DNA from: Sphingobacterium yanglingense
GTDB lineage: Bacteria > Bacteroidota > Bacteroidia > Sphingobacteriales > Sphingobacteriaceae
NCBI RefSeq assembly: GCF_004363245.1
Contig: NZ_SNYV01000011.1
Location: 930,001 to 994,000, forward strand
Length of the DNA: 64,000 nt
Reading direction: 5' to 3'
The position numbers were made by a program, and so were the translations under genes. The notes under the pieces are model-generated. The model was not told the origin of the DNA, ran no database searches, and worked only from the letters and a program-made list of their open reading frames with translations. Shown here in pieces: positions 46,041-55,983 of the stretch (position 1 is the first letter of the stretch; each line of letters opens with the position of its first letter).

Positions 46041-47709
46041 GCCAATACGATTTCTCATTTCGTCACTACTTGTTTTAGTGATTTTCATACCTAAACAAGG
46101 TACAGCACAATTAATGAGAGCGAAAGAGCTATTTAGCAAAGTGGACTCTTTACGTGGTCAATTAACACCACTACGCACATGTTACGATATACAGTACTAT
46201 CATCTCGATGTGCGTGTCGATATCGAAAACAAATATATTTCTGGCTCCAACCTTTTCAAATTTCAGGCCGCAGCATCATTTAACAGATTGCAGTTCGACC
46301 TATTTGACAACCTTAACGTAGACAGAATTGAATACCGAGGCCAGTCCCTCCCATTCCAAAGAGCACACAATGCCGTGTTCTTGGATTTTCCGCAATACAT
46401 TGAAAAAGGAAAAATAGACTCTTTTACCGTACATTATTCCGGTCACCCTCTTCAGGCAACACGGGCTCCATGGGACGGAGGTTTCGATTGGAAAAAAGAC
46501 ACAAACGGGCGTCCATTTGTTGCTACTGCCTGCCAGGGACTAGGCGCAAGCGTATGGTGGCCAAACAAAGATCACCAATCTGACGAAGTAGACAGTATGC
46601 TAATTTCAATTTCCGTGCCCAAAGGCCTTATCAACGTATCTAACGGTAGACTAATTGGCACTGAAGACCTTAACAACGGCTACCAAAAGTTTCACTGGAA
46701 AGTCGAAAACCCTATAAACAATTATAATGTTGCCTTAAATATTGGCGACTATATTCATTTCAAAGAAAACTATCAAGGAGAAGAAGGCAGCCTAGATCTA
46801 GATTATTACATCTTGCGGGAAAATAATCAAAAAAAGAAAAAAGACCACCTCAAGAAAAACGTACAGGAGACCCTAGAGGCATTTGAGCATTGGTTCGGCC
46901 CCTACCCATTTTACAAAGACGGCTACAAAATCGTCGAGACGGCTCATTTAGGAATGGAACACCAAAGCGCCATTGCTTATGGAAACCGTTATCAGAATGG
47001 TTATCTAGGTCACGACGCATCAAATACAGGATGGGGCAATAAGTGGGATTTTATTGTTATCCATGAGTCAGGACACGAATGGTTTGGTAATAGCATTACC
47101 GCCAAAGACATTGCAGATATGTGGATACACGAGAGCTTCACCAACTATTCCGAAGCCTTATTCATCGACTACTTTTACGGCAAAAAAGCAAGCCAAGACT
47201 ATGTTCATGGCAACCGCAGTGGCATATTAAACGACAGCCCGCTTCAAGGCCCCTACCATGTTAACAAAGAAGGATCGGGAGACATGTACCTTAAAGGTGG
47301 TGTCTTACACAATATGCTAAGGACCATCCTAGAAGATGATGAAAAATGGCGCTCCATATTAAGAGGCCTAAATAAAAAATTTTATCATTCAGGTGTAGAT
47401 TACTTCGAGATTGTAGAGTTCATCAGCGATGAATCTGGATTCAATCTACGTCCGCTCTTTGCACAATATGTACAAAGCACAGCAATACCCACATTAGAAA
47501 TTCGAACCGCAGAAGATGGCTCCTTACAAGGGCGATGGATCAGTGACATACCCAACTTCCAAATGCCGGTACACCTAGGTACGAAGGGGCAAAAAAAGGT
47601 CCGAATTGAACTCAACGACAAGTTTGCTAAAATAGAGATACCTGACTTACAAAAAGATAATTTAGAAATTGATACCTATAATTATTATATCGGCACATTG
47701 ATACAATAA
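46033..47709 (+). CDS. M1 family metallopeptidase (aminopeptidase)
   Basis: This 558-residue zinc aminopeptidase has a signal peptide (about 1-25). The zinc site is complete: His344, His348 and Glu367 in VIHESGHEWFGN and WIHESF, spaced HExxH-x18-E. The exopeptidase motif, usually GAMEN, is present as LGMEHQS. The chain stops soon after the catalytic domain, without the long helical C-terminal domain of larger M1 enzymes; this compact form is common in Bacteroidota. It likely trims N-terminal residues of peptides in the periplasm. Its ATG lies inside the thioesterase gene end. Confidence 0.92.
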   Translation: MRRPIRFLISSLLVLVIFIPKQGTAQLMRAKELFSKVDSLRGQLTPLRTCYDIQYYHLDVRVDIENKYISGSNLFKFQAAASFNRLQFDLFDNLNVDRIEYRGQSLPFQRAHNAVFLDFPQYIEKGKIDSFTVHYSGHPLQATRAPWDGGFDWKKDTNGRPFVATACQGLGASVWWPNKDHQSDEVDSMLISISVPKGLINVSNGRLIGTEDLNNGYQKFHWKVENPINNYNVALNIGDYIHFKENYQGEEGSLDLDYYILRENNQKKKKDHLKKNVQETLEAFEHWFGPYPFYKDGYKIVETAHLGMEHQSAIAYGNRYQNGYLGHDASNTGWGNKWDFIVIHESGHEWFGNSITAKDIADMWIHESFTNYSEALFIDYFYGKKASQDYVHGNRSGILNDSPLQGPYHVNKEGSGDMYLKGGVLHNMLRTILEDDEKWRSILRGLNKKFYHSGVDYFEIVEFISDESGFNLRPLFAQYVQSTAIPTLEIRTAEDGSLQGRWISDIPNFQMPVHLGTKGQKKVRIELNDKFAKIEIPDLQKDNLEIDTYNYYIGTLIQ

Positions 47710-47815
47710 GTGAGGTCTTTATAGCGTTTTTACAGGATAGATTCTAACCAAAAAATAACGTTATTTTATTTGACATTTTTGTAGAGTTAGGTTACTATAA
47801 TACATTTTTTTTCAT

Positions 47816-47823
47816 TAGGTTTG
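47816..47823 (+). promoter_or_regulatory. -7 element of mreB promoter
   Basis: TAGGTTTG matches TAnnTTTG and lies 33 nt before the mreB ATG at 47857. The -33 region is T-rich with no exact TTG. Confidence 0.5.
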
Positions 47824-47856
47824 CATTAAATTAAAAACAGAATTAGGACTTACTAA

Positions 47857-48879
47857 ATGGGGTTATTCAATTGGTTTACGCAAGAAGTTGCGATTGACTT
47901 GGGTACGGCAAATACCTTAATAATACACAATGATAAAGTAGTAGTGGACGAGCCTTCGATCGTAGCATTTGATCGGACGACCAACAAAGTTATAGCCATA
48001 GGCAGACAGGCTATGCAGATGGAAGGCAAGACCCATGACAACATAAAAACAGTTAGACCGCTTAGGGATGGTGTGATAGCAGATTTTACGGCTGCCGAGC
48101 ACTTAATTCGAGGCATGGTCAAATTGGTTACCAATGGCAAATCCTGGTTCTTCCCGTCTTTGCGTATGGTGGTATGTATCCCTTCCGGTATTACCGAAGT
48201 AGAAAAACGCGCTGTTCGTGATTCAGCGGAAATAGCCGGAGCAAAAGAAGTTTATCTGATCCACGAACCAATGGCTGCCGCAGTAGGTATCGGAATTGAT
48301 GTCGAAGAGCCTGTTGGAAACATGATTATCGATATCGGTGGTGGTACAACAGAGATTGCCGTTATTGCATTATCAGGAATTGTATGTGACCAATCTATTC
48401 GCGTAGGTGGTGACAATTTTGACTCTGACATCGTACAGTATATCCGTCGTCAGCATAATATTATGATTGGAGACCGTACAGCTGAGAAAATCAAAATTGA
48501 AGTAGGAGCTGCTCTTCCAGAGCTTACAGACCCACCAGAAGATTTCGCAGTACAAGGACGGGATTTGATGACTGGTATCCCTAAGCAAATCACAGTATCC
48601 TACACTGAGATTGCGCATTGTCTAGACAAATCTATTTCGAAAATTGAGGAAGCGATACTAAAAGCATTAGAAATCACACCTCCGGAATTATCTGCGGACA
48701 TCTACCAGACCGGTATATACCTAACAGGTGGTGGTGCCCTACTGAGAGGCTTAGACAAAAGACTACAAGCGAAAACTAAATTACCTATACATGTGGCCGA
48801 AGACCCTTTACGTGCTGTTGTAAGAGGAACAGGTATAGCACTTAAAAACATCGGACGTTTCAAGTTTTTGATGCAGTAA
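47857..48879 (+). CDS. mreB: rod shape-determining protein MreB
   Basis: This 340-residue actin-like protein forms membrane-bound filaments that guide the elongation machinery. Actin-fold motifs are visible: VAIDLGTANTLI (phosphate 1), MIIDIGGGTTEIAVI (phosphate 2) and IYLTGGGALLRGLDK (adenosine). The N-terminal MGLFNWFTQ is a short amphipathic lead typical of membrane binding. It is the first gene of the mreBCD-mrdA-rodA cluster. A hairpin with terminator features lies between it and mreC. Confidence 0.97.
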   Translation: MGLFNWFTQEVAIDLGTANTLIIHNDKVVVDEPSIVAFDRTTNKVIAIGRQAMQMEGKTHDNIKTVRPLRDGVIADFTAAEHLIRGMVKLVTNGKSWFFPSLRMVVCIPSGITEVEKRAVRDSAEIAGAKEVYLIHEPMAAAVGIGIDVEEPVGNMIIDIGGGTTEIAVIALSGIVCDQSIRVGGDNFDSDIVQYIRRQHNIMIGDRTAEKIKIEVGAALPELTDPPEDFAVQGRDLMTGIPKQITVSYTEIAHCLDKSISKIEEAILKALEITPPELSADIYQTGIYLTGGGALLRGLDKRLQAKTKLPIHVAEDPLRAVVRGTGIALKNIGRFKFLMQ

Positions 48880-48911
48880 GGTAAATTAAGATAAAATTAC
48901 AATTACTTCTG

Positions 48912-48955
48912 CGCGATATAGAAAAGTTGGACTTCTTCTATATCGCGTATTTTTT
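48912..48955 (+). terminator. terminator-like hairpin between mreB and mreC
   Basis: CGCGATATAGAA (48912-48923) pairs perfectly with TTCTATATCGCG (48936-48947) over 12 bp; an inner AAGT/ACTT stem (48924-48927 and 48931-48934) extends it. A TATTTTTT run follows. It should stop part of the transcription after mreB, giving more MreB than downstream proteins, or act as a processing site. Confidence 0.75.
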
Positions 48956-48985
48956 AGATAACGAAACAAATCTCTACAGGAAAAC

Positions 48986-49831
48986 ATGAAAAACCTATGG
49001 CTCTTTTTGGTAAGATATAACGCCTTCTTTTGGTTTGTACTTTTTTTCGTGTTTTCTATTTTCCTTGTTGTTCAGAATAACAATTATCAACGGTCTGCAT
49101 TCGTCAACTCCTCTAATGTTGTTGTTGGATCATTCTATGAAAACATAAATTCCTGGAAAGAGTATTTGTCTTTGCGTATCACCAACGAACAACTCGCGGA
49201 AGAGAATGCACTTTTGCGCAAGCAACTACAAAACTACACAAGTACCGACTCCCTTAGCGACACGATTGCTCATTTGACCGATAACGTGGACAAGTCTCGC
49301 TATGATTTCGTTGTTGCTTCCGTTGTCAATAACAGCATAAACCAAAAAAGTAATTTTATCACTATTGACAAAGGAGCTGCCGATGGTGTAGAACAGGATA
49401 TGGGAGTGATCACCTCTAATGGTGTTGTCGGTACAGTCTTAAATGTATCCCAACATTTCAGTACAATCAAATCATTGCTTCATCCTGATACCAAGATTTC
49501 AGTAAGCCTAGATAGCACCAACACCGCATTCGGTTCGCTGGTCTGGGGCAATAATACAGACTCACGTTATGCCATGGTACGAGACATACCAAATCATGTC
49601 AAAGTTTATGTTGGCGCACCGGTTTTCACATCAGGATATTCGACAAAATTCCCAAAAGGAATAAAAATAGGACATATCGTACAGACCGACTTGGCATCAG
49701 GGGAAAGTTTCAAAGATATTCGGGTATTGTTAACGACAAACTTCATCAACCTCAACCATGTCTATATCGTAAAAGATAAAATGGCAACGGAAAAAATAGA
49801 GTTGGAACAACATAATAAAGATAATGGCTAG
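48986..49831 (+). CDS. mreC: rod shape-determining protein MreC
   Basis: This 281-residue periplasmic scaffold of the elongasome has one N-terminal membrane helix (about 12-32), a coiled-coil (about 60-90) and the double beta-barrel domain (about 105-265), with NFITIDKGAADGVEQDMGVI and GVVGTVLNVS in it. It binds PBP2 and activates the RodA-PBP2 complex. Its end overlaps mreD by 8 nt. Confidence 0.93.
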   Translation: MKNLWLFLVRYNAFFWFVLFFVFSIFLVVQNNNYQRSAFVNSSNVVVGSFYENINSWKEYLSLRITNEQLAEENALLRKQLQNYTSTDSLSDTIAHLTDNVDKSRYDFVVASVVNNSINQKSNFITIDKGAADGVEQDMGVITSNGVVGTVLNVSQHFSTIKSLLHPDTKISVSLDSTNTAFGSLVWGNNTDSRYAMVRDIPNHVKVYVGAPVFTSGYSTKFPKGIKIGHIVQTDLASGESFKDIRVLLTTNFINLNHVYIVKDKMATEKIELEQHNKDNG

Positions 49832-50348
49832 GATATTCATTTTCAATATCATTCGTTTTGTAATATTGATTGTACTGCAGGTTGCCGTATTCAAGAACAT
49901 TGGGTACTACAATATCGCAGCATTATTCCCTTATATCCTGATTATTTTATTGCTACCTACGGGTACCCCTAATTTCTTGCTTTTCTTACTGGCATTCCTC
50001 ACTGGTCTTACCGTAGATGCTTTTTATGACAGCATGGGCGTACACGCCTCAGCCTGTGTAGCATTAGCTTGGTTTCGTATATTCTTCCACAAGATCACCT
50101 TAGATATGGAAGAACTAAGCTCCTTTCAAACCCCGACATGGGGCAATATGGGATTTAAGTGGTTTAGTGCTTACTTATTACTAGGCACACTGGTTCATCA
50201 TCTAGTTCTGTTTTTTACAGAAATTTTCTCTTTCCAGAATATTCTATACACACTTGCAAGTATATTTTTCAGTACGTTATTCACTGTAGCAGTCATTCTA
50301 ATCATCAGCTTGATTACCTACAATCGTAAATCAAGATTAGCCAATTAG
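49824..50348 (+). CDS. mreD: rod shape-determining protein MreD
   Basis: This 174-residue membrane protein has five or six hydrophobic helices. Family identity rests on size, hydropathy, the GLTVDAFYDSMGVHASACV motif and position between mreC and mrdA. It overlaps mreC by 8 nt and precedes mrdA by 6 nt. Confidence 0.9.
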   Translation: MARIFIFNIIRFVILIVLQVAVFKNIGYYNIAALFPYILIILLLPTGTPNFLLFLLAFLTGLTVDAFYDSMGVHASACVALAWFRIFFHKITLDMEELSSFQTPTWGNMGFKWFSAYLLLGTLVHHLVLFFTEIFSFQNILYTLASIFFSTLFTVAVILIISLITYNRKSRLAN

Positions 50349-50354
50349 AATGAT

Positions 50355-52325
50355 ATGAACAATAATTTTTTCGAGCGCAGATACATTATTCAAGGTATAT
50401 TTCTAGCGATTGCTTTAATTATTGTAGCCCGTCTGTTCTATCTCCAAATTATAGATGAGTCTTACCTCCTATCTGCAAACAATAACGTACTAAGAAAAAG
50501 CGTTGTATACCCAGCAAGAGGGGTTGTTTTAGATAGAAATGGGAAAGTTTTGGTTCAGAATGAGCCGGTATATGACCTCTTGGTTATTCCCCGCGAGGTA
50601 AAAGACATCGATACATTATTATTGTGCCGTCTGCTTGAAATTGACAAAGAGGGCTTTATATCACGAATGAATAAAGCACGTTCGTTCTCCCCCTATAGAG
50701 CCTCCACTTTTGAAGGAATGATGAGTGCCGAAACATTTGCTGTCCTTCAGGAGCATTTGGATAAATTTAGAGGCTTCCAGACCCAACCCCGTACTGTTCG
50801 CCAATATCCTGATAGCGCTGCAGCACAATTTTTAGGCTATATCCAAGAAGTAAATGAAAAAGACATTGAGCGCTCCAACAATTTTTATAAACGAGGCGAC
50901 TATATAGGTGCTTCAGGGGTAGAACGTTCTTACGAAGAGCTTCTACGAGGACAACGTGGGGTACGTAATCAGATGGTCGATGTATTTGGCCGTGCACAGG
51001 GGTCGTTCATGGATGGCAAGTTCGACACACTGGCAGTCTCTGGAGATGGCCTGATATCCTCTCTAGATAAAGATTTACAACTTCTCGCAGAAAAGCTGAT
51101 GAAGAATAAATTAGGATCAGTTGTGGCTATAGAACCTTCTACAGGAGAGATATTGACCTATGTCAGTAGCCCAAGTTACAACCCTAATTTAATGGTTGGT
51201 AGACAGCGCGGAAACAATTACATGAAGCTACTGCTAGATCCGCATAAACCTATGTTTAACAGACCGATTCAGGCGTCTTATCCGCCAGGTTCCGTTTTTA
51301 AGGTTGTAGCTGCCCTCACTGCGCTACAAGCGGGCGTTATTACTCCTCAAACTATTTTCAATTGCCCAGGAGGATATCGTTATGGAAATGGTCGAATTAT
51401 GCGTTGTACACACGTCGATGGCCCTACTGACCTGATCAAATCCATACAACGGTCATGCAATACCTATTACGGTTACGTCTATGCGCGCATGATTGATTCT
51501 AGAGGCATGTCCGGTCCTAAAGCTTATGAGCTTTGGCGCGAGGGGCTCAATAAGTTTGGCTTAGGCCATCCCCTAGGTATCGATTTGCCGGGAGAAAAAG
51601 GAGGAAACGTCTATCCGGCCAGCTACTATACAAAACGCTTCGGCAGTGAAAAATGGGGATCTAGCTACAGTATCTCCCAATCTATTGGACAGGGAGAGCT
51701 TGGTATCACCCCGCTACAGATGGCAAATATAATGGCTATCGTCGCCAACCGTGGTTTTTACTATCGTCCACATCTCATTAAAGGGATAGGAGAGAAAAAA
51801 ATTATAAAAGAGGAATTTACCGAGAAGATCTGGGCTGGTGTGGACGCGCAACACTACGAATCGGTTGTCGAGGGAATGAGCCGTGCCGTCAATGCAGGGG
51901 GAACTGGAGCTTCTGTGCGCATCAATGGTATAGAAATGTGTGGCAAGACCGGCACAGTACAAAACCCACATGGTGAAAACCATGCAGTTTTCTTTGCCTT
52001 TGCACCCCGTGTCAACCCGAAAATAGCAATTGCTGTATTTGTCGAAAACGCAGGTTACGGTGGTACTTGGGCTGGCCCTATTGCTAGTATGCTCGTCGAG
52101 AAACATATTAGAGATACCATTACCCTACCTAAGCATTTACAAGACCGCATTTTGAATGCTAACTTATTGCCAAAAGTAAAAGTCAAAGCAACCGAGGTAA
52201 AGAAAGAGACTTCTCCAGCAAAAAAAGACAGTATACAAGCAACAAAACAGGTTGCTCAGAACAAGCAAAAACCTACCCTATTAGTTCACCATAGCCAAGT
52301 AAGAGGAAGATATGAACAACGCTAA
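50355..52325 (+). CDS. mrdA: penicillin-binding protein 2 (elongation transpeptidase)
   Basis: This 656-residue class B PBP cross-links peptidoglycan during elongation, paired with RodA. It has one membrane helix (about 8-28), a dimerisation/hinge domain (about 50-215) and the transpeptidase domain (about 240-600). Active-site motifs are Ser313 in PPGSVFK, SxN at Ser367 in RSCNTY, and KTG at Lys531 in GKTGTVQ. A Lys/Thr/Gln-rich tail (about 608-656) extends past the domain. It overlaps rodA by 14 nt. Confidence 0.96.
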   Translation: MNNNFFERRYIIQGIFLAIALIIVARLFYLQIIDESYLLSANNNVLRKSVVYPARGVVLDRNGKVLVQNEPVYDLLVIPREVKDIDTLLLCRLLEIDKEGFISRMNKARSFSPYRASTFEGMMSAETFAVLQEHLDKFRGFQTQPRTVRQYPDSAAAQFLGYIQEVNEKDIERSNNFYKRGDYIGASGVERSYEELLRGQRGVRNQMVDVFGRAQGSFMDGKFDTLAVSGDGLISSLDKDLQLLAEKLMKNKLGSVVAIEPSTGEILTYVSSPSYNPNLMVGRQRGNNYMKLLLDPHKPMFNRPIQASYPPGSVFKVVAALTALQAGVITPQTIFNCPGGYRYGNGRIMRCTHVDGPTDLIKSIQRSCNTYYGYVYARMIDSRGMSGPKAYELWREGLNKFGLGHPLGIDLPGEKGGNVYPASYYTKRFGSEKWGSSYSISQSIGQGELGITPLQMANIMAIVANRGFYYRPHLIKGIGEKKIIKEEFTEKIWAGVDAQHYESVVEGMSRAVNAGGTGASVRINGIEMCGKTGTVQNPHGENHAVFFAFAPRVNPKIAIAVFVENAGYGGTWAGPIASMLVEKHIRDTITLPKHLQDRILNANLLPKVKVKATEVKKETSPAKKDSIQATKQVAQNKQKPTLLVHHSQVRGRYEQR

Positions 52326-53586
52326 AAATAGTTTTTTAGGCCGAATAGATTGGATTACTATCGCTATATGGTTTACCTTATGCCTAATAGGTTGGTTTAA
52401 CATCCATGCTGCTGTCTATAATCCACAGTATCCTGACATATTTAATCTCGCAACCAATTATGGAAAGCAGGCTTTATTCATATTCACCGCTATAATCATC
52501 GGCTTCAGTATACTGATCATTGATCAACGATTTTTCATATCAATTACCCCGATTGTATACGGAGTAGTTATTTTATTATTGATTGCGGTATTACTTGTTG
52601 GAAAGAACGTAAACGGTAATCAGTCTTGGATAGACCTCGGTTTTTTTCGCTTACAACCTTCAGAGTTCGGAAAACTTGCTACCTGTCTCCTGCTCTCCTA
52701 CTACCTCAGCACACAATCCAGTAAGACCCCAAATCTCAAATCCCTTGCTGTTGCATCTAGCATTGTATTATTACCTGTCATTCTAATTAAATTACAACCC
52801 GACACCGGTTCGGCACTTGTATTTTTCTCTTTGATTTTTGTTTTCTACAGAGAAGGTTATGTCAATACCAAACTATTATTACTTGGAGGATTAGCTATCA
52901 TACTTTTTGTTGCGGCTTTAATACTAGAAAACGAATGGATACTAGCAGGAATTATAATAGCAATATGCTCATTATTAGCTTATTTCTATAGAGCAAAACG
53001 CAAAAACGTAATCAATATCGCCTTACTTTGTCTCGCTTCATCAATCTATGTATTGAGCGTAGACTTTGCTTGGGAAAACATCCTACAACCCCATCAACGC
53101 AGCAGGATTGATATTCTACTTGGAAAAGTGAATGATCCTCGTGGTGAAGGATACAACCTTAACCAGTCACAGATTGCGATCGGATCAGGACAACTATTTG
53201 GCAAGGGGTATCTTCAAGGGACCCAAACTAAATACAACTTCGTCCCCGAACAAAGTACTGACTTTATATTCTGTACTATTGGCGAGGAATGGGGATTCGT
53301 TGGTTCAGTGACCATAGTTGCGCTTTATATATTCCTTCTCTTTCGTATCATACATATTGCCGAAAGACAGCGAACAGCATTTGCGAGGATATACGCCTAT
53401 TGTGTTGCTTCAATCCTATTTTTCCACTTCTTTATTAATCTCAGCATGACCATCGGGCTAGTTCCTATCATCGGTATCCCTCTTCCCTTTGTCAGCTATG
53501 GAGGTTCTTCGTTGTGGAGTTTTACAATTCTACTTTTTATACTGTTGAAGTTTGACTCGGCACGTAAAGGATTATCGCCAAACTAA
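52312..53586 (+). CDS. rodA: peptidoglycan polymerase RodA (SEDS family)
   Basis: This 424-residue membrane protein has about 10 helices and is the glycosyltransferase partner of PBP2. SEDS motifs are visible: RLQPSEFGKLATCLLLSYYL, LIKLQPDTGSALVF, GKGYLQGTQTKYNFVPEQST with the catalytic Asp region, and GIPLPFVSYGGSS. It is the last gene of the operon and ends 3 nt from the convergent nucleoside phosphorylase gene. Confidence 0.96.
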   Translation: MNNAKNSFLGRIDWITIAIWFTLCLIGWFNIHAAVYNPQYPDIFNLATNYGKQALFIFTAIIIGFSILIIDQRFFISITPIVYGVVILLLIAVLLVGKNVNGNQSWIDLGFFRLQPSEFGKLATCLLLSYYLSTQSSKTPNLKSLAVASSIVLLPVILIKLQPDTGSALVFFSLIFVFYREGYVNTKLLLLGGLAIILFVAALILENEWILAGIIIAICSLLAYFYRAKRKNVINIALLCLASSIYVLSVDFAWENILQPHQRSRIDILLGKVNDPRGEGYNLNQSQIAIGSGQLFGKGYLQGTQTKYNFVPEQSTDFIFCTIGEEWGFVGSVTIVALYIFLLFRIIHIAERQRTAFARIYAYCVASILFFHFFINLSMTIGLVPIIGIPLPFVSYGGSSLWSFTILLFILLKFDSARKGLSPN

Positions 53587-53589
53587 GCG

Positions 53590-54447
53590 CTATATCCGGT
53601 TTAACACGTATTGTATTGCCGAATCAATGACTTCTGCTGGATTTGCACAAAACTCCTCATGCAGACGAGAAGCCAATATTGCATTAATAGATAGTGCCCG
53701 ATGTCCAAACATATTGGACAGAGCATAAATACCAGCAGTCTCCATTTCCAGATTAGTAATATATAGCCCCTCCTTCGTAATAAAAGAATTGGCCTTCTGT
53801 ATTAAATCAGGATACATATTATGTGTTCGGACAGAGCGCCCCTGCGGGCCATAAAAACCTGGCGCAGTCATCGTAATACCTTTTGGAAGCTCCATTGCAA
53901 ACTGTTTTAACAGCGCCGGATTAGCACTCCCGATGTAGGGAGAAAAAGAAAGATTTGAAAAATGTCGATTTACCGCCTCAGCCAACTTCTGTTCCGCTGC
54001 CGTATATGATTTAACATAGAATTGCATCAACGTATCAAATCCCACTGCAAACTCACTTGCCAATAGCGTACCTACCGGAATATTTCCTTGTATTGAACCA
54101 GACGTTCCAATCCGTATAATATCCACCGACCTTAAATCCTCCCGTAATACCTTTGTTGTAAAATCCACATTGATCAATGCATCGATTTCATTCAAGACAA
54201 TATCAATATTATCCGTCCCTATTCCTGTAGACAAGACAGAGAGGCGCTTACCTCTTAACATACCTGTATGTGTGATAAACTCACGTTTGCCCTTTCTAAC
54301 TTCGATTGTATCGAAATACTTTGAGACAATAGGCACCCGCTCCGGATCCCCCACCAATATTATAGTATGGGCCAAATCCTCAGGCTTTAGATTCAAATGG
54401 TATATACTCCCATCTGCATTCAGAATCAATTCCGTGTCAGCAATCAT
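53590..54447 (-). CDS. nucleoside phosphorylase (uridine phosphorylase-like)
   Basis: This 285-residue enzyme belongs to the PNP/UDP family, which splits nucleosides with phosphate. It shows IILVGDPERVP (phosphate Arg), LSTGIGTDNIDIVLNEIDAL, RIGTSGSIQ and NLEMETAGIYALS (ribose Glu). This pattern is closest to uridine phosphorylases, though purine activity cannot be excluded. It is the third gene of a tightly coupled operon; its start overlaps the yigZ-like stop as ATGA. Confidence 0.9.
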   Translation of the reverse strand: MIADTELILNADGSIYHLNLKPEDLAHTIILVGDPERVPIVSKYFDTIEVRKGKREFITHTGMLRGKRLSVLSTGIGTDNIDIVLNEIDALINVDFTTKVLREDLRSVDIIRIGTSGSIQGNIPVGTLLASEFAVGFDTLMQFYVKSYTAAEQKLAEAVNRHFSNLSFSPYIGSANPALLKQFAMELPKGITMTAPGFYGPQGRSVRTHNMYPDLIQKANSFITKEGLYITNLEMETAGIYALSNMFGHRALSINAILASRLHEEFCANPAEVIDSAIQYVLNRI

Positions 54448-55061
54448 AGTGTATGCAAGTATTTAAGGTTTATTTTTTCAATCTTATCCAATTTCGACAA
54501 TACCTGATTGACCTGTGTCTTTCTGATTTCTATAGTTATAACACAATTATTGTCAAATTGTTGATTTAATATATTCACCCCTTCCTCCTTCAACACACGC
54601 ATTACATCATTCATCTGCAAATAATCAAACCCAATAGCATAGATATCATTTACCGTCTTTTCTTCAATCTGAGCAACAGCCAAGGCTTCTAGCGTAGCAT
54701 TTTTGTAAGCATTGATTAATCCAGGAACTCCCAAGAGGGTACCACCAAAATAACGAACGACGACCACCAAGACATTTGTCAGATCTTTAGATAATAAAAC
54801 GTTTAAAATCGGCCTCCCTGCTGTACCCGAAGGTTCACCATCATCGTTAACACGAAAAACACTCCGATCGGTAGTCAGCCGATACGCCCAACAATGGTGC
54901 CTAGCTTTGGGGTGCAAAGCTTTCAGCTCTACAATAATTTCTTTCAGCTCCTTTTCATTTCTGAAAGGATACGCATATGCAATAAACTTACTTCCCTTAT
55001 CTCTAAAAATACCTTCAGAACGTTCTCCAAGAGTTAAATAAGTATCTTCAAATAAACTCAC
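54444..55061 (-). CDS. YigZ/IMPACT family protein (UPF0029)
   Basis: This 205-residue protein has the UPF0029 domain (about 15-125) with KFIAYAYPFRNEKE, KARHHCWAYRL, NDDGEPSGTAGRPIL and VVVVRYFGGTLLGVPGLINAY, followed by the short DUF1949 C-terminal domain (about 140-200). The family is linked to translation control but its function in bacteria is unclear. The start is GTG at 55061, overlapping the transporter stop as GTGA. Confidence 0.92.
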   Translation of the reverse strand: MSLFEDTYLTLGERSEGIFRDKGSKFIAYAYPFRNEKELKEIIVELKALHPKARHHCWAYRLTTDRSVFRVNDDGEPSGTAGRPILNVLLSKDLTNVLVVVVRYFGGTLLGVPGLINAYKNATLEALAVAQIEEKTVNDIYAIGFDYLQMNDVMRVLKEEGVNILNQQFDNNCVITIEIRKTQVNQVLSKLDKIEKINLKYLHTL

Positions 55062-55915
55062 AAATATTTAATTAGTAATATAGATATAACTGCCAATACT
55101 AAACCTATCTTATTGACAAGACTCAACTTTTCCTTAAACACCAACACGCCGATCATTGTTCCAACAACAATAACACCAACATTCATTGTAGTAAATACAA
55201 TAGAAGGATTATCCGGGATAGCTCGATGGGCTTTCATATAGAAAAAAATATTCAAAAAATTGAACAACCCCAACAGACTTCCCCATAGAACGGTTGTCTT
55301 ACTCGTTCCTTCTCCATTCTTCCATTTCTGAAACAACAATATACTAAAAGCTACCAACATCGCCCCAACAAAAACAAAGAACATCGAATCAATATAAGAA
55401 ACCTCCTTATGTTGAGCCACTTGTTTAAACAAAACATCAATTATCCCCATACCTAGAAATACCACTGATGGATATAAAATACCGTTCGACTTTTGCCCAT
55501 CCCCTCCTTTGTTCCAACTCACTGAAAAAACAACAGCCAACAAACCGACACCAATACCGATCAGCGTACCAAAAGAAGCCTGCTCATTAAACAGTAAAAA
55601 GGAGGCCAATAAAGGAATGAACAAGGACATCCTCTGCGCTACATCAGTTTTTACAATACCACTATACTTAATGGCTAAAGCAATAAAAATGAAAAGCGTA
55701 GGCAATAGTACCGCAAGAGGTATATAAAGTTGATAAGGCAGCTTCACCCATGGAACATCTGTCAAATTGGGTTGAAGCAGAAAATAAGTCAACAAGACAG
55801 TAACCGGATAATTCCAAAGGACGATTTGCTGTACATGCAAAGATCTGCTTCGTGCTATCTTTAACAACACAGCCACCGTAACACTACAAACCACACTTAA
55901 AACAACATACCACAT
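55058..55915 (-). CDS. EamA-like DMT superfamily transporter
   Basis: This 285-residue membrane protein has ten hydrophobic segments in two repeats, as in EamA permeases. Segments such as YSGIVKTDVAQRMSLFIPLL and FTTMNVGVIVVGTMIGVLVF are typical. Substrate unknown. It is the first gene of a three-gene operon with 4-nt start-stop overlaps. Its upstream region includes a 12-bp inverted repeat and an A-rich tract. Confidence 0.85.
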   Translation of the reverse strand: MWYVVLSVVCSVTVAVLLKIARSRSLHVQQIVLWNYPVTVLLTYFLLQPNLTDVPWVKLPYQLYIPLAVLLPTLFIFIALAIKYSGIVKTDVAQRMSLFIPLLASFLLFNEQASFGTLIGIGVGLLAVVFSVSWNKGGDGQKSNGILYPSVVFLGMGIIDVLFKQVAQHKEVSYIDSMFFVFVGAMLVAFSILLFQKWKNGEGTSKTTVLWGSLLGLFNFLNIFFYMKAHRAIPDNPSIVFTTMNVGVIVVGTMIGVLVFKEKLSLVNKIGLVLAVISILLIKYL

Positions 55916-55983
55916 AATCTATAACGTTAAAAGAGCTACAATACTACTAAAAACCATGGAATAATATCCTTTCGATTAAGCTA

